Both the position numbers and the translations under genes were made by a program. Positions 28,801-39,441 of a DNA stretch of 64,000 bases are shown here, piece after piece; position 1 is the stretch's first letter, and the number at the start of each line of letters is the position of its first letter. The notes beneath the pieces are model-generated. The model was not told the DNA's origin. It did not search any database and was given only the letters and a program-made list of their open reading frames with translations. Source of the stretch: Acidobacteriota bacterium (GTDB lineage Bacteria; Acidobacteriota; Blastocatellia; Pyrinomonadales; Pyrinomonadaceae); the NCBI GenBank assembly GCA_020200135.1, contig JAIVJI010000069.1:1-64000 (forward strand), in the 5' to 3' direction.

Positions 28801-30207
28801 TCACTCCAGCTCGACGCCCTGGCCGTACTCGGGCGCTTCCACGCGCCAGCCGAAGTGTTCGCGGATGTGTCCGGCCATGGCGGCGGCGGCCTCGGGCTCG
28901 CCGTGCGTGGTGAAGGAGCGGCGCGGCGGCGTCTCCCTCAAGGGCTCGAGCCAGCGCAGGACCTCCTTCCAGTCTGCGTGAGCCGAGAGCCCGCCGATGC
29001 GCTCGACGTGACAGCGGACGGGCACGTCCCCCTTCATGATGCGTACGAACTTCGAGCCGTCGACAATCTTCCGCCCCGTCGTGCCCGCCGCCTGGAAGCC
29101 GACGAAGAGGACGGTCGCGCGCTCGTCCGGCAGGATGCGCCGCGCGTGATGCAGCACGCGCCCGCCCGTCATCATCCCCGACGCCGAGATGAGGACGCGC
29201 GTCCCCTGCTCGTCGTTCAGGCGCTTCGACTCCTCGCGCGTCGAGGCCGTCACCATCGAGCGCGTGCGCAGAGGGTGCCGGTTCTCCTCGACGACGCTCG
29301 CGTACTCCTCGTCGTGCTCGTCGCGGTGGCGCGAGTAGATTTGCGTCGCGGCCGCCGCCATCGGCGAGTCCACGCGCACGGGCAGGACGGGAATGCGCCC
29401 CTCGTCTTCCAGCTCGCGCAGGTGGTAGAGCAGCTCCTGCGTGCGCCCGACGGCGAAGGCCGGGATGAGCAGCGGGCCGCCGCGCGCGACCGCCTCGTTG
29501 ACGACGCGCGCGAGCGCGACCTTCGGGTCTTCGGGGTCGTGCAGGCGGTCGCCGTAAGTCGACTCGACGAGCATGTAGTCGCACGCGGGCGGCGCGACGG
29601 GGTCGGGTATGATGGGCTGGTCGTAGTGGCCGAGGTCGCCCGAGAAGAGCACGCGCCGCCCCGCGCCGTCCGAACCCGCGCCGTCCACTTCGAGCAGCAC
29701 GAGGCTCGACCCCAAAATGTGCCCCGCGATGTGGAACGAGGCGCTTACCCCCCCGGCAACTTCGGTCGGCTCGCCGGTGTTGGGGCAGGTGCGAATCAGC
29801 TTGATGGCCGCGCGCGCGTCCTCCTCGGTGTAGAGCGGCAGCGCCGGCTGGTGCCGCGTCAGACCTTTGCGGTTCCTGTACTCCGCCTCCTCCTCCTGCA
29901 AACGCGCCGAGTCGGGCAGCAGCAGCTTCAACAGGTCGGCCGTCCCCTTCGAGCAGAAGACCGGCCCGCCGAACCCCAGTCTGACGAGACGCGGCAGGTA
30001 CGCCGTGTGGTCGACGTGCGCGTGCGTGATGACGACCGCGTCCAGACTCTTCGGGTCGAACGGCGGGTCCTCCCAGTTCCGCTCACGCAACTCCCTCAAC
30101 CCCTGAAACAGCCCGCAGTCGACCAGCACCCGGCTCCCGCCACCCTCGACCAGGTACTTCGACCCCGTCACCGTCCCCACCCCACCCCAGAAACTCAGAG
30201 TAGCCAT
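28801..30207 (-). CDS. MBL-fold metallo-hydrolase, beta-CASP type
   Basis: VVITHAHVDHTAYLPRLVRLGF, SGDLGHYDQP, beta-CASP VLISASGMMTGGRVLHHARRILPDERATVLFVGFQAAGTTGRKI. Confidence 0.92.
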   Translation of the reverse strand: MATLSFWGGVGTVTGSKYLVEGGGSRVLVDCGLFQGLRELRERNWEDPPFDPKSLDAVVITHAHVDHTAYLPRLVRLGFGGPVFCSKGTADLLKLLLPDSARLQEEEAEYRNRKGLTRHQPALPLYTEEDARAAIKLIRTCPNTGEPTEVAGGVSASFHIAGHILGSSLVLLEVDGAGSDGAGRRVLFSGDLGHYDQPIIPDPVAPPACDYMLVESTYGDRLHDPEDPKVALARVVNEAVARGGPLLIPAFAVGRTQELLYHLRELEDEGRIPVLPVRVDSPMAAAATQIYSRHRDEHDEEYASVVEENRHPLRTRSMVTASTREESKRLNDEQGTRVLISASGMMTGGRVLHHARRILPDERATVLFVGFQAAGTTGRKIVDGSKFVRIMKGDVPVRCHVERIGGLSAHADWKEVLRWLEPLRETPPRRSFTTHGEPEAAAAMAGHIREHFGWRVEAPEYGQGVELE

Positions 30208-30257
30208 CCCGCCTCCGTTTGAAATTCGTTTGAAGGGTTAATTAACGCGCGGCGATT

Positions 30258-30707
30258 CTACACTTCGACCCTCCGCTCCGCACGCAGGCGCGGGAGGCCG
30301 AAGAGGACGAGGGCGCAGGGGAGGAGGAGGGCGAGGTTGCGCAGCGCCGTGGAGACGCCGAGCTGGCTGGCGATGAGGCGGCCGAAGCAGCCGCATTCGA
30401 GCGGCTCGCCGCGGAGGACGTAGACGTAGTAGAGCGCGTAGGCGGCGAAGCCGACGAGCAGCGCCGCCGAGACGAGCGCCCCGAGGCGCGCGGTGCGCGG
30501 CAGGAGGAGAAGCGCGGCTACGAGGAGTTCGGAGGCGATGACGGCGAAGGCCGCGGGCCAGACCCAGCGCGCCTCGACGAGGTTGGAGAGGTTGGCGGCG
30601 AAGTCCGAGAGCGTGAGGAGCTTCGCGCCGGCCGCGAAGAGGAAGAGCGCCGCGAGCCCGAAGCGGCTGACGTGCGCGAGCACCTTGAGGAGTTTGCGAC
30701 CTCTCAT
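30258..30707 (-). CDS. MauE/DoxX-like redox-associated membrane protein
   Basis: Four TM segments and GEPLECGCFGRLI cysteine motif. Confidence 0.8.
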   Translation of the reverse strand: MRGRKLLKVLAHVSRFGLAALFLFAAGAKLLTLSDFAANLSNLVEARWVWPAAFAVIASELLVAALLLLPRTARLGALVSAALLVGFAAYALYYVYVLRGEPLECGCFGRLIASQLGVSTALRNLALLLPCALVLFGLPRLRAERRVEV

Positions 30708-30741
30708 CTGAAGTTTAAGCGGGCGGCGTCGCGGGAGTGGG

Positions 30742-30842
30742 AATTAACATGGATGGACAGGACAGGCAGGATAAGAGGTTTGAAATTTGAGATTTGAAAT
30801 CTTAAGTCCCCATCCTGTTCATCCTGTCCATCCGTGTTAATT
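30742..30842. repeat. Family A dispersed palindrome, copy 3
   Basis: AATTAACATGGATGGACAGGACAGGCAGGAT ... CATCCTGTTCATCCTGTCCATCCGTGTTAATT. Confidence 0.85.
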
Positions 30843-30865
30843 CTTCCGACCGTGATAAGCGCCGT

Positions 30866-32038
<1,173 letters not shown>

Positions 32039-32422
32039 CCTCGGCCCCTTCGGCGGCGAGACGGGAGGCCCGCCGCGCGCAAATGTTTTTGGTTGTATCG
32101 GAACGCCGACGAGTGTACCGGCACGCCCCTCGCTATCGCAAGTGAGGCCGTCAGCGGTTGGCCTTTGCTTTCGGCATTCCCGCCCGCGGGACAGTCAAGT
32201 TGATTTGAAACCGTGCAAGGACTCTCAGGCTCAACGCTGCAAGCTGACCGCTCAGCTTTTTGGAATCCGGTCGTGATTAAGCGTCTTTTTCAGACATCAA
32301 GACGGGCGAGGTGAAGCGATGACGTTGGCTCTAACGGTGCTCTTTGCGGTCAGCCTCTACACCAGAACCGGCCGGTCTCGATAAGCGTTTTAGAAGACGG
32401 TTGCATCCTTTTGAGTGAAGAG

Positions 32423-32458
32423 GTTCCGCGGGACGGACACGCGTTCGTCCCGCGGAAC
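32423..32458 (+). terminator. Rho-independent terminator not preceded by a recognised CDS
   Basis: GTTCCGCGGGACG gacacgcgtt CGTCCCGCGGAAC then TTTTTTTT; ~95 nt upstream of OsmC start. Confidence 0.8.
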
Positions 32459-32554
32459 TTTTTTTGTGCGCCGCGGCGTTGCCGCCCGCGCCCCGACGCG
32501 TTAACCTTCCTGCCGTGCGCTCCCGACCTTGACCAACCAACCCGGAGAAGAATC

Positions 32555-32977
32555 ATGAGCGAAGTGGTCGTGACTTCCCTTTCAAACCTGCGCAACGAGG
32601 TCAGCTACGGCGAAGGGCAGACGCTGGTGACCGACGAGCCGGCGGCGCTCGGCGGCGAGGGCGCGGGGCCCGACCCTTACACGCTGCTCCTGGCCGCGCT
32701 CGGCAGCTGCGTCTCGATGACGCTCATGCTGTACGCGCGCCGCAAGGGCTGGCCGCTCGAACGCGTGCGCGTGCGCCTGCGCCAGCGCCGCGTCCACTCG
32801 AAGGACTGCGCCGAGTGCGGGAGCGACGTCGGGGGCTTCATCCACCAGATGGAGCGCGCCGTCGAGCTGGAGGGCGACCTCGACGAGGAGCAGCGCGCGC
32901 GCCTGCTGGAGATCGCGCACCGCTGCCCCGTCCACCGCACGCTCACCAGCGAGATCGCGGTCACCGAGCTGAGGTGA
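32555..32977 (+). CDS. OsmC family protein
   Basis: PDPYTLLLAALGSCVSMTLMLYARRKGWPLE...AHRCPVHRTLTSEI. Confidence 0.93.
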   Translation: MSEVVVTSLSNLRNEVSYGEGQTLVTDEPAALGGEGAGPDPYTLLLAALGSCVSMTLMLYARRKGWPLERVRVRLRQRRVHSKDCAECGSDVGGFIHQMERAVELEGDLDEEQRARLLEIAHRCPVHRTLTSEIAVTELR

Positions 32978-33070
32978 GCGAAGCCCCCGGCGTTCTTGCC
33001 TGACCGGCTGATGACTGTTTAAATGTTCGGCGTCGATTCTTTCGTACACGCGCCCTTCGAGATGAACCAG

Positions 33071-34132
33071 ATGAAACGTCCGGCCCTGCTCCTGATACTC
33101 TCCGCACTCATCCTGTCCGCCGCCAACTGCAAGTCCGAGAGCAAGCCCGACGCGACGGCCGCGACGGGCGCGAGCCCCGAAGCTGCCGGCGGGACGGCCG
33201 GCGCCGCGAACGCCGAAGCGACCCCGCCGCCCGGCGCCGTCGAGGTCTCCGAGGCAACCTTCCGGAAAGACCTGGAGCAGAACCCCGGCGACCCCGTCGC
33301 GCACTACAACCTCGGCACCGTCTACCTCGCGAGCGGCAAGTTCGCCGAAGCCGCCGAGCAGTTCAAGGCGGTCGCCGCGAAGGAGCCGCGAAATCTCGAC
33401 GCCTTCGCCAGGATGGGCATCGCCTACGCGTCCGCGAATAGGCACACGGAAGCGGCCGACGCCTTCAAGTCCGCGCTCAAGCTCCAGCCGAACAACGCCG
33501 AGCTGCATCGCCGACTGGCCGAGGTCTACGAGAAGACGGGCCGCGCGGCCGAGGCGGCGGCACTGCGCGCCAGGTTGCAGCGGCTTGAGCCGAACGCCGC
33601 CGCGAAGGAGCTTTACCAGGGCGGCAAGTTCGCGGAGGCTATTGGCGAGCTTCGGAAGAGTTCGCCGCGAAACGCCGAGAGCTTCTACCTCGAAGGTCTC
33701 GCGCTCCTCAAGCTCAAGCAGACGGCCGAGGCCGTGTCCGCCTTCAAGCAGGCCGCGAGGCTCGACCCGAAGCACGCCGACGCCTTCTTCCAGCTCGGCA
33801 ACGCGCACGACGAGTTGAAACAGCAGGAGGAGGCCGCCGCCGCGTTCAAAGAGGCCGCGCGCCTCAACCCGCGGGACGCCGACGCGCTCTACAACCTCGG
33901 CAACACCTATGACAAGCTGAACCGCCCGCAGGACGCCGCGTCGGCCTTCGCGGCCGCCATACGCGTCCGCCCCGCCGACGCCGACGCGCGCTTCATGCTC
34001 GCCTCCGTCCAGCTCAAACAGGGCAACCTCGCCGCCGCCAACGAACAGCACGAGGCGCTCAAGAAGCTCCACCCCGAGACGGCCGAGAAACTCCAAAGGC
34101 TCATCACCCTCTCGTCCCCCGCGCGGAAATAG
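33071..34132 (+). CDS. TPR-repeat protein, probable lipoprotein
   Basis: MKRPALLLILSALILSAANC lipobox-like leader; repeated TPRs. Confidence 0.85.
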   Translation: MKRPALLLILSALILSAANCKSESKPDATAATGASPEAAGGTAGAANAEATPPPGAVEVSEATFRKDLEQNPGDPVAHYNLGTVYLASGKFAEAAEQFKAVAAKEPRNLDAFARMGIAYASANRHTEAADAFKSALKLQPNNAELHRRLAEVYEKTGRAAEAAALRARLQRLEPNAAAKELYQGGKFAEAIGELRKSSPRNAESFYLEGLALLKLKQTAEAVSAFKQAARLDPKHADAFFQLGNAHDELKQQEEAAAAFKEAARLNPRDADALYNLGNTYDKLNRPQDAASAFAAAIRVRPADADARFMLASVQLKQGNLAAANEQHEALKKLHPETAEKLQRLITLSSPARK

Positions 34133-34160
34133 TCTCCCCGTCTGAGTGATTGCCGCAAAG

Positions 34161-34197
34161 CAAAAGCCTCCAACCCGCCGCCGGCTGAAGGCTTTTG
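34161..34197 (-). terminator. Terminator downstream of tRNA-Pro
   Basis: CAAAAGCCTc ... gAAGGCTTTTG. Confidence 0.6.
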
Positions 34198-34201
34198 TGT
34201 A

Positions 34202-34275
34202 TCGGGATGACTGGATTCGAACCAGCGACCTCTCGCACCCCAAGCGAGCGCGCTACCAGGCTGCGCCACATCCCG
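34202..34275 (-). tRNA. tRNA-Pro (anticodon GGG)
   Basis: CGGGATGTGGCGCAGCCTGGTAGCGCGCTCGCTTGGGGTGCGAGAGGTCGCTGGTTCGAATCCAGTCATCCCGA; full cloverleaf, loop TTGGGGT. Confidence 0.96.
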
Positions 34276-34340
34276 TGACGGCGTTTAGTATCACCGGAAA
34301 ATATTATTTGGTCAAACGAGGCGGGCGCGGGGCCAGGCGC

Positions 34341-34898
34341 TCAGCGGCGCTGTGAGCCGGAGCGCGGCTCTTCGGTTTCGAGGAGGAGCATGATGGCGCG
34401 CAACTGCTCGCGCAGGCGGCGGAGCGCGGCGCGGCTCTCGTTCGAGACGGGAGCCTTCGGCTCGGCGGCGTAGGCGCGCCCGCCGGGTTCGGCAGGCGCG
34501 GCGTCGGGGCGCGTCTCCGCGAAGGGGCGCGGAGACTCTTCCATCTCGGGCGGCGGCGCGGGGACGAGTTGCGGCGCCGGCGCGGCGGCTGAGACCTGCG
34601 CGCCCATCTCGGGGGTGACGACCTTGAGCTTGCTCGCGCCGCGCAGCTCGTTCGTCAGACGCTTCTTCGCGCCGGCGATGGTGTACTGGTCTTCGTAGAG
34701 CAGTTCCTTGATGCGCAGGACCATCTCGACGTCGCGCTTGCGGTAGGTGCGCTGCCCCGCGCGGTTCTTCTGCGGCGCGAGCATCGGAAACTCCGACTCC
34801 CAGTAGCGGAGCACATGCGCCTGAATCCCCGTGATGTCGCACACCTCTCCGATCTTGAAGAAGAGCTTTTCGGGAATGGAGACGGCTGCTCTGTTCAT
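34341..34898 (-). CDS. MerR family transcriptional regulator
   Basis: [59 protein letters not shown]. Confidence 0.92.
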   Translation of the reverse strand: MNRAAVSIPEKLFFKIGEVCDITGIQAHVLRYWESEFPMLAPQKNRAGQRTYRKRDVEMVLRIKELLYEDQYTIAGAKKRLTNELRGASKLKVVTPEMGAQVSAAAPAPQLVPAPPPEMEESPRPFAETRPDAAPAEPGGRAYAAEPKAPVSNESRAALRRLREQLRAIMLLLETEEPRSGSQRR

Positions 34899-35069
34899 AA
34901 CTGAAAGGAGTCCCGCACCGGGCGCTTCGCCCGCGCCACGCTTCACACTCGTCTGAACTTTGGACGTTGGCGGCTCGCCGACGCTCGGAGGCGGCCGTGG
35001 GGGAAATACGGGACAATGTTACTAGTGGCTCAAACCCTTGTCAACGTTATTGTTAGCGTACGGGGCGGG

Positions 35070-36044
35070 TCAGTCCTCGGCGGGGTCGAGCATGACGAGG
35101 CGGTTGACGGGGTCGAAGGTGAGTCGGAAGGGGCGGAGCGCGTCGCGCCCGAGGATGACGGGCGCGCCCTTCTCGGCACGCAGGAGCACGTCCGTCGGGA
35201 CGTCGCGCAGCACGAGCGGGCCGATGCTCACGGTCGCCGCGCGCACGCGCCGCGCGGACACTTCCCCGCCCGCGAGGTCGCGCGTGCCGCGACGTTCGCG
35301 CCCCTGAGTCATCAAAATACCCAGGGCGCGGGCGGCCGGCTCGTTGACCGCGAGGCCGAAGCCGGAACCGGTGTCAAGCAGAGCGCGCCTGCCTTCGGCG
35401 AGCATGACGAAGGGGCGCCGCGCGCCGCCTTCGGTCAGCCAGGGCACGACGGCGCCGCCCGGCGGCGTCGCGGCTGCGCGCAGCGGCTGTGTGCGCGGGT
35501 CGAAGAAGCTGAGCCGGCCGGCCGGCATGTCGATGACGAAGCCGAGTGTGCCGAAAATTTCCGAGGGGTCGAGGATGCCGTCCACGTCAGAGGGGAGCCC
35601 GGGCGCGACGACGAAGAGGCCGCGCGCCGGGAATGTGTTCTCGCGCGTGCCGAGGGCGACGTTGCGGACGAAGGCTTTCTGCGCGCCGCCGGAGCGTGCG
35701 CCGCTCAGACCGCCGATCTCGATGCCGTGCCCGCCGGCCTCGACCTGGACACGCGCCTCAGAGGCCGCGCGCCGTGAGAGGATGGACGCGCCCGCGCCCG
35801 TGTCGAGGGCGAAGGTGTAGGGGCCGGCGCCGTTGACCCAGGTCTTGACGAGCAGCCCGCGCCCGCCCGACTCGTGGAAGCCGACGGGTTCGGGCAGCGC
35901 GCCCCTCCGCCCCGCCTCCCCCTGCCACAGACGGGAAAGGGCGGCCCCCGCGTTCACGGGGGCCGCCCGCCCGATGAGTAGCAGCGCCAGGAGGAGCAGA
36001 GCCGAAGTCACGCCCGCGAGGGCTGTCTTCAGACTTCTACGCAT
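35070..36044 (-). CDS. Retropepsin-like aspartic protease, exported
   Basis: YTFALDTGAGASILSRRAA and RRALLDTGSGFGLAVNE DTG motifs; N-terminal hydrophobic leader. Confidence 0.85.
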   Translation of the reverse strand: MRRSLKTALAGVTSALLLLALLLIGRAAPVNAGAALSRLWQGEAGRRGALPEPVGFHESGGRGLLVKTWVNGAGPYTFALDTGAGASILSRRAASEARVQVEAGGHGIEIGGLSGARSGGAQKAFVRNVALGTRENTFPARGLFVVAPGLPSDVDGILDPSEIFGTLGFVIDMPAGRLSFFDPRTQPLRAAATPPGGAVVPWLTEGGARRPFVMLAEGRRALLDTGSGFGLAVNEPAARALGILMTQGRERRGTRDLAGGEVSARRVRAATVSIGPLVLRDVPTDVLLRAEKGAPVILGRDALRPFRLTFDPVNRLVMLDPAED

Positions 36045-36056
36045 CGGCGTCGCCCT

Positions 36057-36650
36057 TTAGTAGTTGCGGTTGCGCTTGCGCAGCTTGTAGGTGTAGAGCG
36101 CCGAGCCGCCGCCGCCCGCGAGCGCGCCGATGGCCGCGCCCTTCTTGCCGCCGACGAGCCCGCCGACGACGGCGCCGCCGCCCGCGCCCATCGCGACCGT
36201 CAGCTTGTCACGGTGCTTCTGCCAGAAGGAGCGACCCTTGGTCTGGCCATAATCGTAGTAGACGCGGCGCGGGGCGCTGTTGCGGCTGACCGTGCGGCGT
36301 GCCGAGCTGCGCTGGACGACGCGGGTCGCGGCCGGCGCGGTAGTAGCGGCGGCGGCGGTCGTCAGGTTCGACTCGCGGGCCGCCTCGACGCCCTCCATGA
36401 AGCCGTCGCGGAACGCGGCGCGTTCCTCCTCGGTCATGTTCTTGGTCTCGTCCGCCAGCTCATTTTCGAGCGTATTCTTCTGCTCGTCGGCCGGGTTGAC
36501 GGCCGTCTCGCCCGCCACCAGAGGCTTCTGGACTTCGGCCTTTGCGACCTCCGGGGTGTTGTTGCTCGGGCGCATCACGAACGCGCCGACGGTGCCGCCG
36601 AGCAGTGCCGCCACGAGCGCCACGGGTAGAACCTTGTTTGAAGTCGTCAT
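36057..36650 (-). CDS. Exported protein with glycine-zipper-like C-terminus
   Basis: MGAGGGAVVGGLVGGKKGAAIGALAGGGGSALYTY. Confidence 0.7.
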   Translation of the reverse strand: MTTSNKVLPVALVAALLGGTVGAFVMRPSNNTPEVAKAEVQKPLVAGETAVNPADEQKNTLENELADETKNMTEEERAAFRDGFMEGVEAARESNLTTAAAATTAPAATRVVQRSSARRTVSRNSAPRRVYYDYGQTKGRSFWQKHRDKLTVAMGAGGGAVVGGLVGGKKGAAIGALAGGGGSALYTYKLRKRNRNY

Positions 36651-37049
36651 TGGTCAGTGTCTCCTCGATTGTCGAATGAACTTTTAGGACGCACGTGAAT
36701 GAGCGTACACACCGGGGAGAGTGGCAACTGCCGTTCCTCTGACCTGCCCGCCGACAGCCGCACGGACAATCTAGCAAACCTGGGCTGACTTGGGGCGGTT
36801 TCGGCCGAGCCGCAATCGTTTTGTCTCCAAAATGTAAGAAGACGCTTCACCATCCCCGCCGGACGACCCGGCGGGCGTACACGATATGGGGCCGCGCGTT
36901 GACGATATCCTCACCCGGCGGGAGTTTATGTTTGAGTGTTGGCCCGGCGGTGCGGAGCCTGAGCTTTGGCGTACGGTTGGACGCCCCATCGGCTGTGGGG
37001 CTATAATCCGCGCTTGCCCAAGAACGCAAATGGAGGTCCCCCCCGCGCC

Positions 37050-38219
37050 GTGTCAACGTCCGCTTCCGTCTTCCGCCTGTCGAGGCGACTTGAGAATGTC
37101 GGGTTCTCCGACATCGTCAAAATCCGCAATAAGGTGATGGGGCTGCGCGCGCAGGGGGCGGCCGTCTACCAGTTCGAGGGCGGCGAGCCCTTCCTCAACA
37201 CGCCCGAGCCCATCAAGGAAGCGATGACGCGCGCGCTGGCCGAGAACCGGACGCGCTACGCCCCTTCGTCGGGCATCCCGGAGCTGCGCGCGGCCGTCGC
37301 CGCCAAGCTCCGCGAGCGCAACCGCATCCCGGCGCGCGAGGAGGACGTCATCGTCCTCAACGGCGGGATGCAGGGTCTGTTCGCGGCCTTCCAGTCGGTC
37401 GTTGACCCGGGCGAAGAGGTGCTCGTCTTCTCGCCCTTCTGGACGCCCATCCGCGACCTCATCGCGCACTGCGAGGGCAAGACCGTCCTCGTCCCGAGCG
37501 CCGAGGCGCGGCGCGGCGGGTTCCGCGAGACGCTCGCGCGCTACGCCGGCGAGAGGACGCGCGCCGTCTACTTCAACACGCCGCAGAACCCGACGGGGCT
37601 CGTCTTCACGCGCGAGGAGGCCGAAGCGGTCGCGAGCTTCGCGCGCGACCGCGACCTGGTCGTCCTCGCCGACGAGGCCTACGAAGACCTCGTCTACGAG
37701 GGCGAGCACTGCTCCATCGCCTCGCTCGAAGGGATGTTCGAGCGCACCATCACCTGCTACACGCTCTCGAAGTCCTACGCGATGACGGGCTGGCGCGTCG
37801 GCTACGCCGCGGCGGCCGAGCCGTGGTTGACGGGTCTCAAGAAGTGCCTGCTCTACACGACCAACGGCGTCTCGACGCCTTCGCAGTACGCCGCGCTCGC
37901 GGCCTTCGGCCTGCCGACAGAGTTCTACGAAGGCATCCGCCGCGCGTACCGCACGCGCCGCGACCTGCTCGTCAACGGTTTGAATGAACTCGGACTCGCC
38001 TGCGACCCGCCGGCCGGCGCGTTCTACGCCTTCCCGGACGCCTCGCGCGTCCACGGCGACAGCCGCGCCGCCGCCGACCTCCTGCTCGAACGCGCGCAGG
38101 TCGCGACCGTCCCCGGCGTCGTCTTCGGCGAGCACGGCGAAGGCCACCTCCGCTTCTCCTTCTCGACCTCGCCCGAGACGATTCAGGCCGGGCTCGACTC
38201 ACTCCGGCGAAACCTCTAA
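37050..38219 (+). CDS. Pyridoxal-phosphate-dependent aminotransferase, class I/II
   Basis: FNTPQNPTGLVFTREE, YTLSKSYAMTGWRVGY; GTG start proposed at 37050. Confidence 0.92.
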   Translation: MSTSASVFRLSRRLENVGFSDIVKIRNKVMGLRAQGAAVYQFEGGEPFLNTPEPIKEAMTRALAENRTRYAPSSGIPELRAAVAAKLRERNRIPAREEDVIVLNGGMQGLFAAFQSVVDPGEEVLVFSPFWTPIRDLIAHCEGKTVLVPSAEARRGGFRETLARYAGERTRAVYFNTPQNPTGLVFTREEAEAVASFARDRDLVVLADEAYEDLVYEGEHCSIASLEGMFERTITCYTLSKSYAMTGWRVGYAAAAEPWLTGLKKCLLYTTNGVSTPSQYAALAAFGLPTEFYEGIRRAYRTRRDLLVNGLNELGLACDPPAGAFYAFPDASRVHGDSRAAADLLLERAQVATVPGVVFGEHGEGHLRFSFSTSPETIQAGLDSLRRNL

Positions 38220-38221
38220 GA

Positions 38222-38356
38222 GAGTGATGTGTGATGTGTGATGAGTTGACCGGCGGGGGCGAGTTCGACTTCATCGAGCGCCTCCGCCGCCGGGAACTCG
38301 CGCGCGTCACTAAAGCCAAACACTCATCGCTCACCACTCATCACTCATCACTCATT
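38222..38356. repeat. Heptad palindrome (GTGATGA family) straddling the 5' end of thiL
   Basis: GAGTGATGTGTGATGTGTGATGAG ... CACTCATCGCTCACCACTCATCACTCATCACTCATT; right arm is translated as KHSSLTTHHSSLI. Confidence 0.75.
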
Positions 38357-39337
38357 CGGGGCATCGGCGACGACGCGGCGGTCTTCCGACAGCGCGCGGG
38401 CTTCGACACGGTCATCACGGCGGACATGCTCGTCGAGGGCGTTGACTTCCGCCTCGAAGCGGGCTGGAGTTCGCCGCGCGACCTCGGGCACAAGGCGCTC
38501 GCGGTCTCGCTGTCGGACGTGGCGGCGATGGGGGCGCGGGCGCGCTTCTGCCTGATGTCGGTCGGGGTGCCGCGCGCGCTCTGGCGTGGCGGCTTCGCCG
38601 ATGAGTTCTACCGGGGCGTGCGCGCGCTGGCGGCGCGACACGACGTGCGCGTCATCGGCGGCGACACTTCGCGGACGCCTGACGCGGTCGTCGTAGACTC
38701 GATCGTGCTGGGCGAGGTGCGGCGCGGGCGCGCCCTGACGCGCGGGGGCGCGAGGCCGGGCGACCAGATTTTCGTCACCGGCGCGTTGGGCGGGGCCGCC
38801 GCCGGGCTGAAGGTTCTTGAGAGGGCTGGTGTCGGAAATCGCCGTCCGGGCTCGCGTCGGGGCGTTTCCGCTTCGGCTCCGACTGTCTCTTTGACGCGCG
38901 CGGAGCGCGGACTCGTCCGGCGGCAGACGCGCCCCCTGCCGCGCGTCGAGTGGGGCGCGCTCTTGTGCGAGCGCGGGCTGGCGTCGGCGCTTATCGATTT
39001 GAGCGACGGGCTCTCGTCCGACCTCGCGCACGTCTGCCGCGAGAGCGGCGTCGGCGCGCGCGTCGAAGCCTCGCTGCTTCCACTCGACCCGCTGCTTGCT
39101 GCTTCGGGTGTTAACGCCGAAGAAGCTCTCAAGCTCGCGCTCGACGGCGGCGAAGACTTTGAGCTGCTCTTCACCGCCGGCCCACGGAAGGCGTCGCGGC
39201 TCCCGCGCGAGGTCGAGGGCGTGCCGGTCACGCGCGTCGGCGAGGTCACGGGCGAGCGCGGGAAGGTCAGACTCGTCGGCGGAGGCCGCGCGCGGCTGCT
39301 CCGCCCCGGCGGCTTCGAGCACTTCGGGCGCGCGTGA
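38231..39337 (+). CDS. thiL: Thiamine-phosphate kinase
   Basis: RGIGDDAAVFRQRAGFDTVITADMLVEGVDF...LSDVAAMGARA...GGEDFELLFTAG; exact start uncertain. Confidence 0.9.
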   Translation: MMCDELTGGGEFDFIERLRRRELARVTKAKHSSLTTHHSSLIRGIGDDAAVFRQRAGFDTVITADMLVEGVDFRLEAGWSSPRDLGHKALAVSLSDVAAMGARARFCLMSVGVPRALWRGGFADEFYRGVRALAARHDVRVIGGDTSRTPDAVVVDSIVLGEVRRGRALTRGGARPGDQIFVTGALGGAAAGLKVLERAGVGNRRPGSRRGVSASAPTVSLTRAERGLVRRQTRPLPRVEWGALLCERGLASALIDLSDGLSSDLAHVCRESGVGARVEASLLPLDPLLAASGVNAEEALKLALDGGEDFELLFTAGPRKASRLPREVEGVPVTRVGEVTGERGKVRLVGGGRARLLRPGGFEHFGRA

Positions 39338-39441
39338 GGGTCGGCGCGTTTCGAGAAAGGTTTGACTCGCCGTCCCTCCTTGCCTAGACTGAGTCCACGA
39401 AGCGCTCCCCGTTCACGTGTCGTTCAGCAAGGAGGAACTAA

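Noticed and set aside
22132-30842. Interpreting family A and heptad palindromes as intact MITEs
   Set aside because: No clear target-site duplications or transposase seen in the window; heptad loci do not share sequence. Kept as repeats of unknown mechanism.
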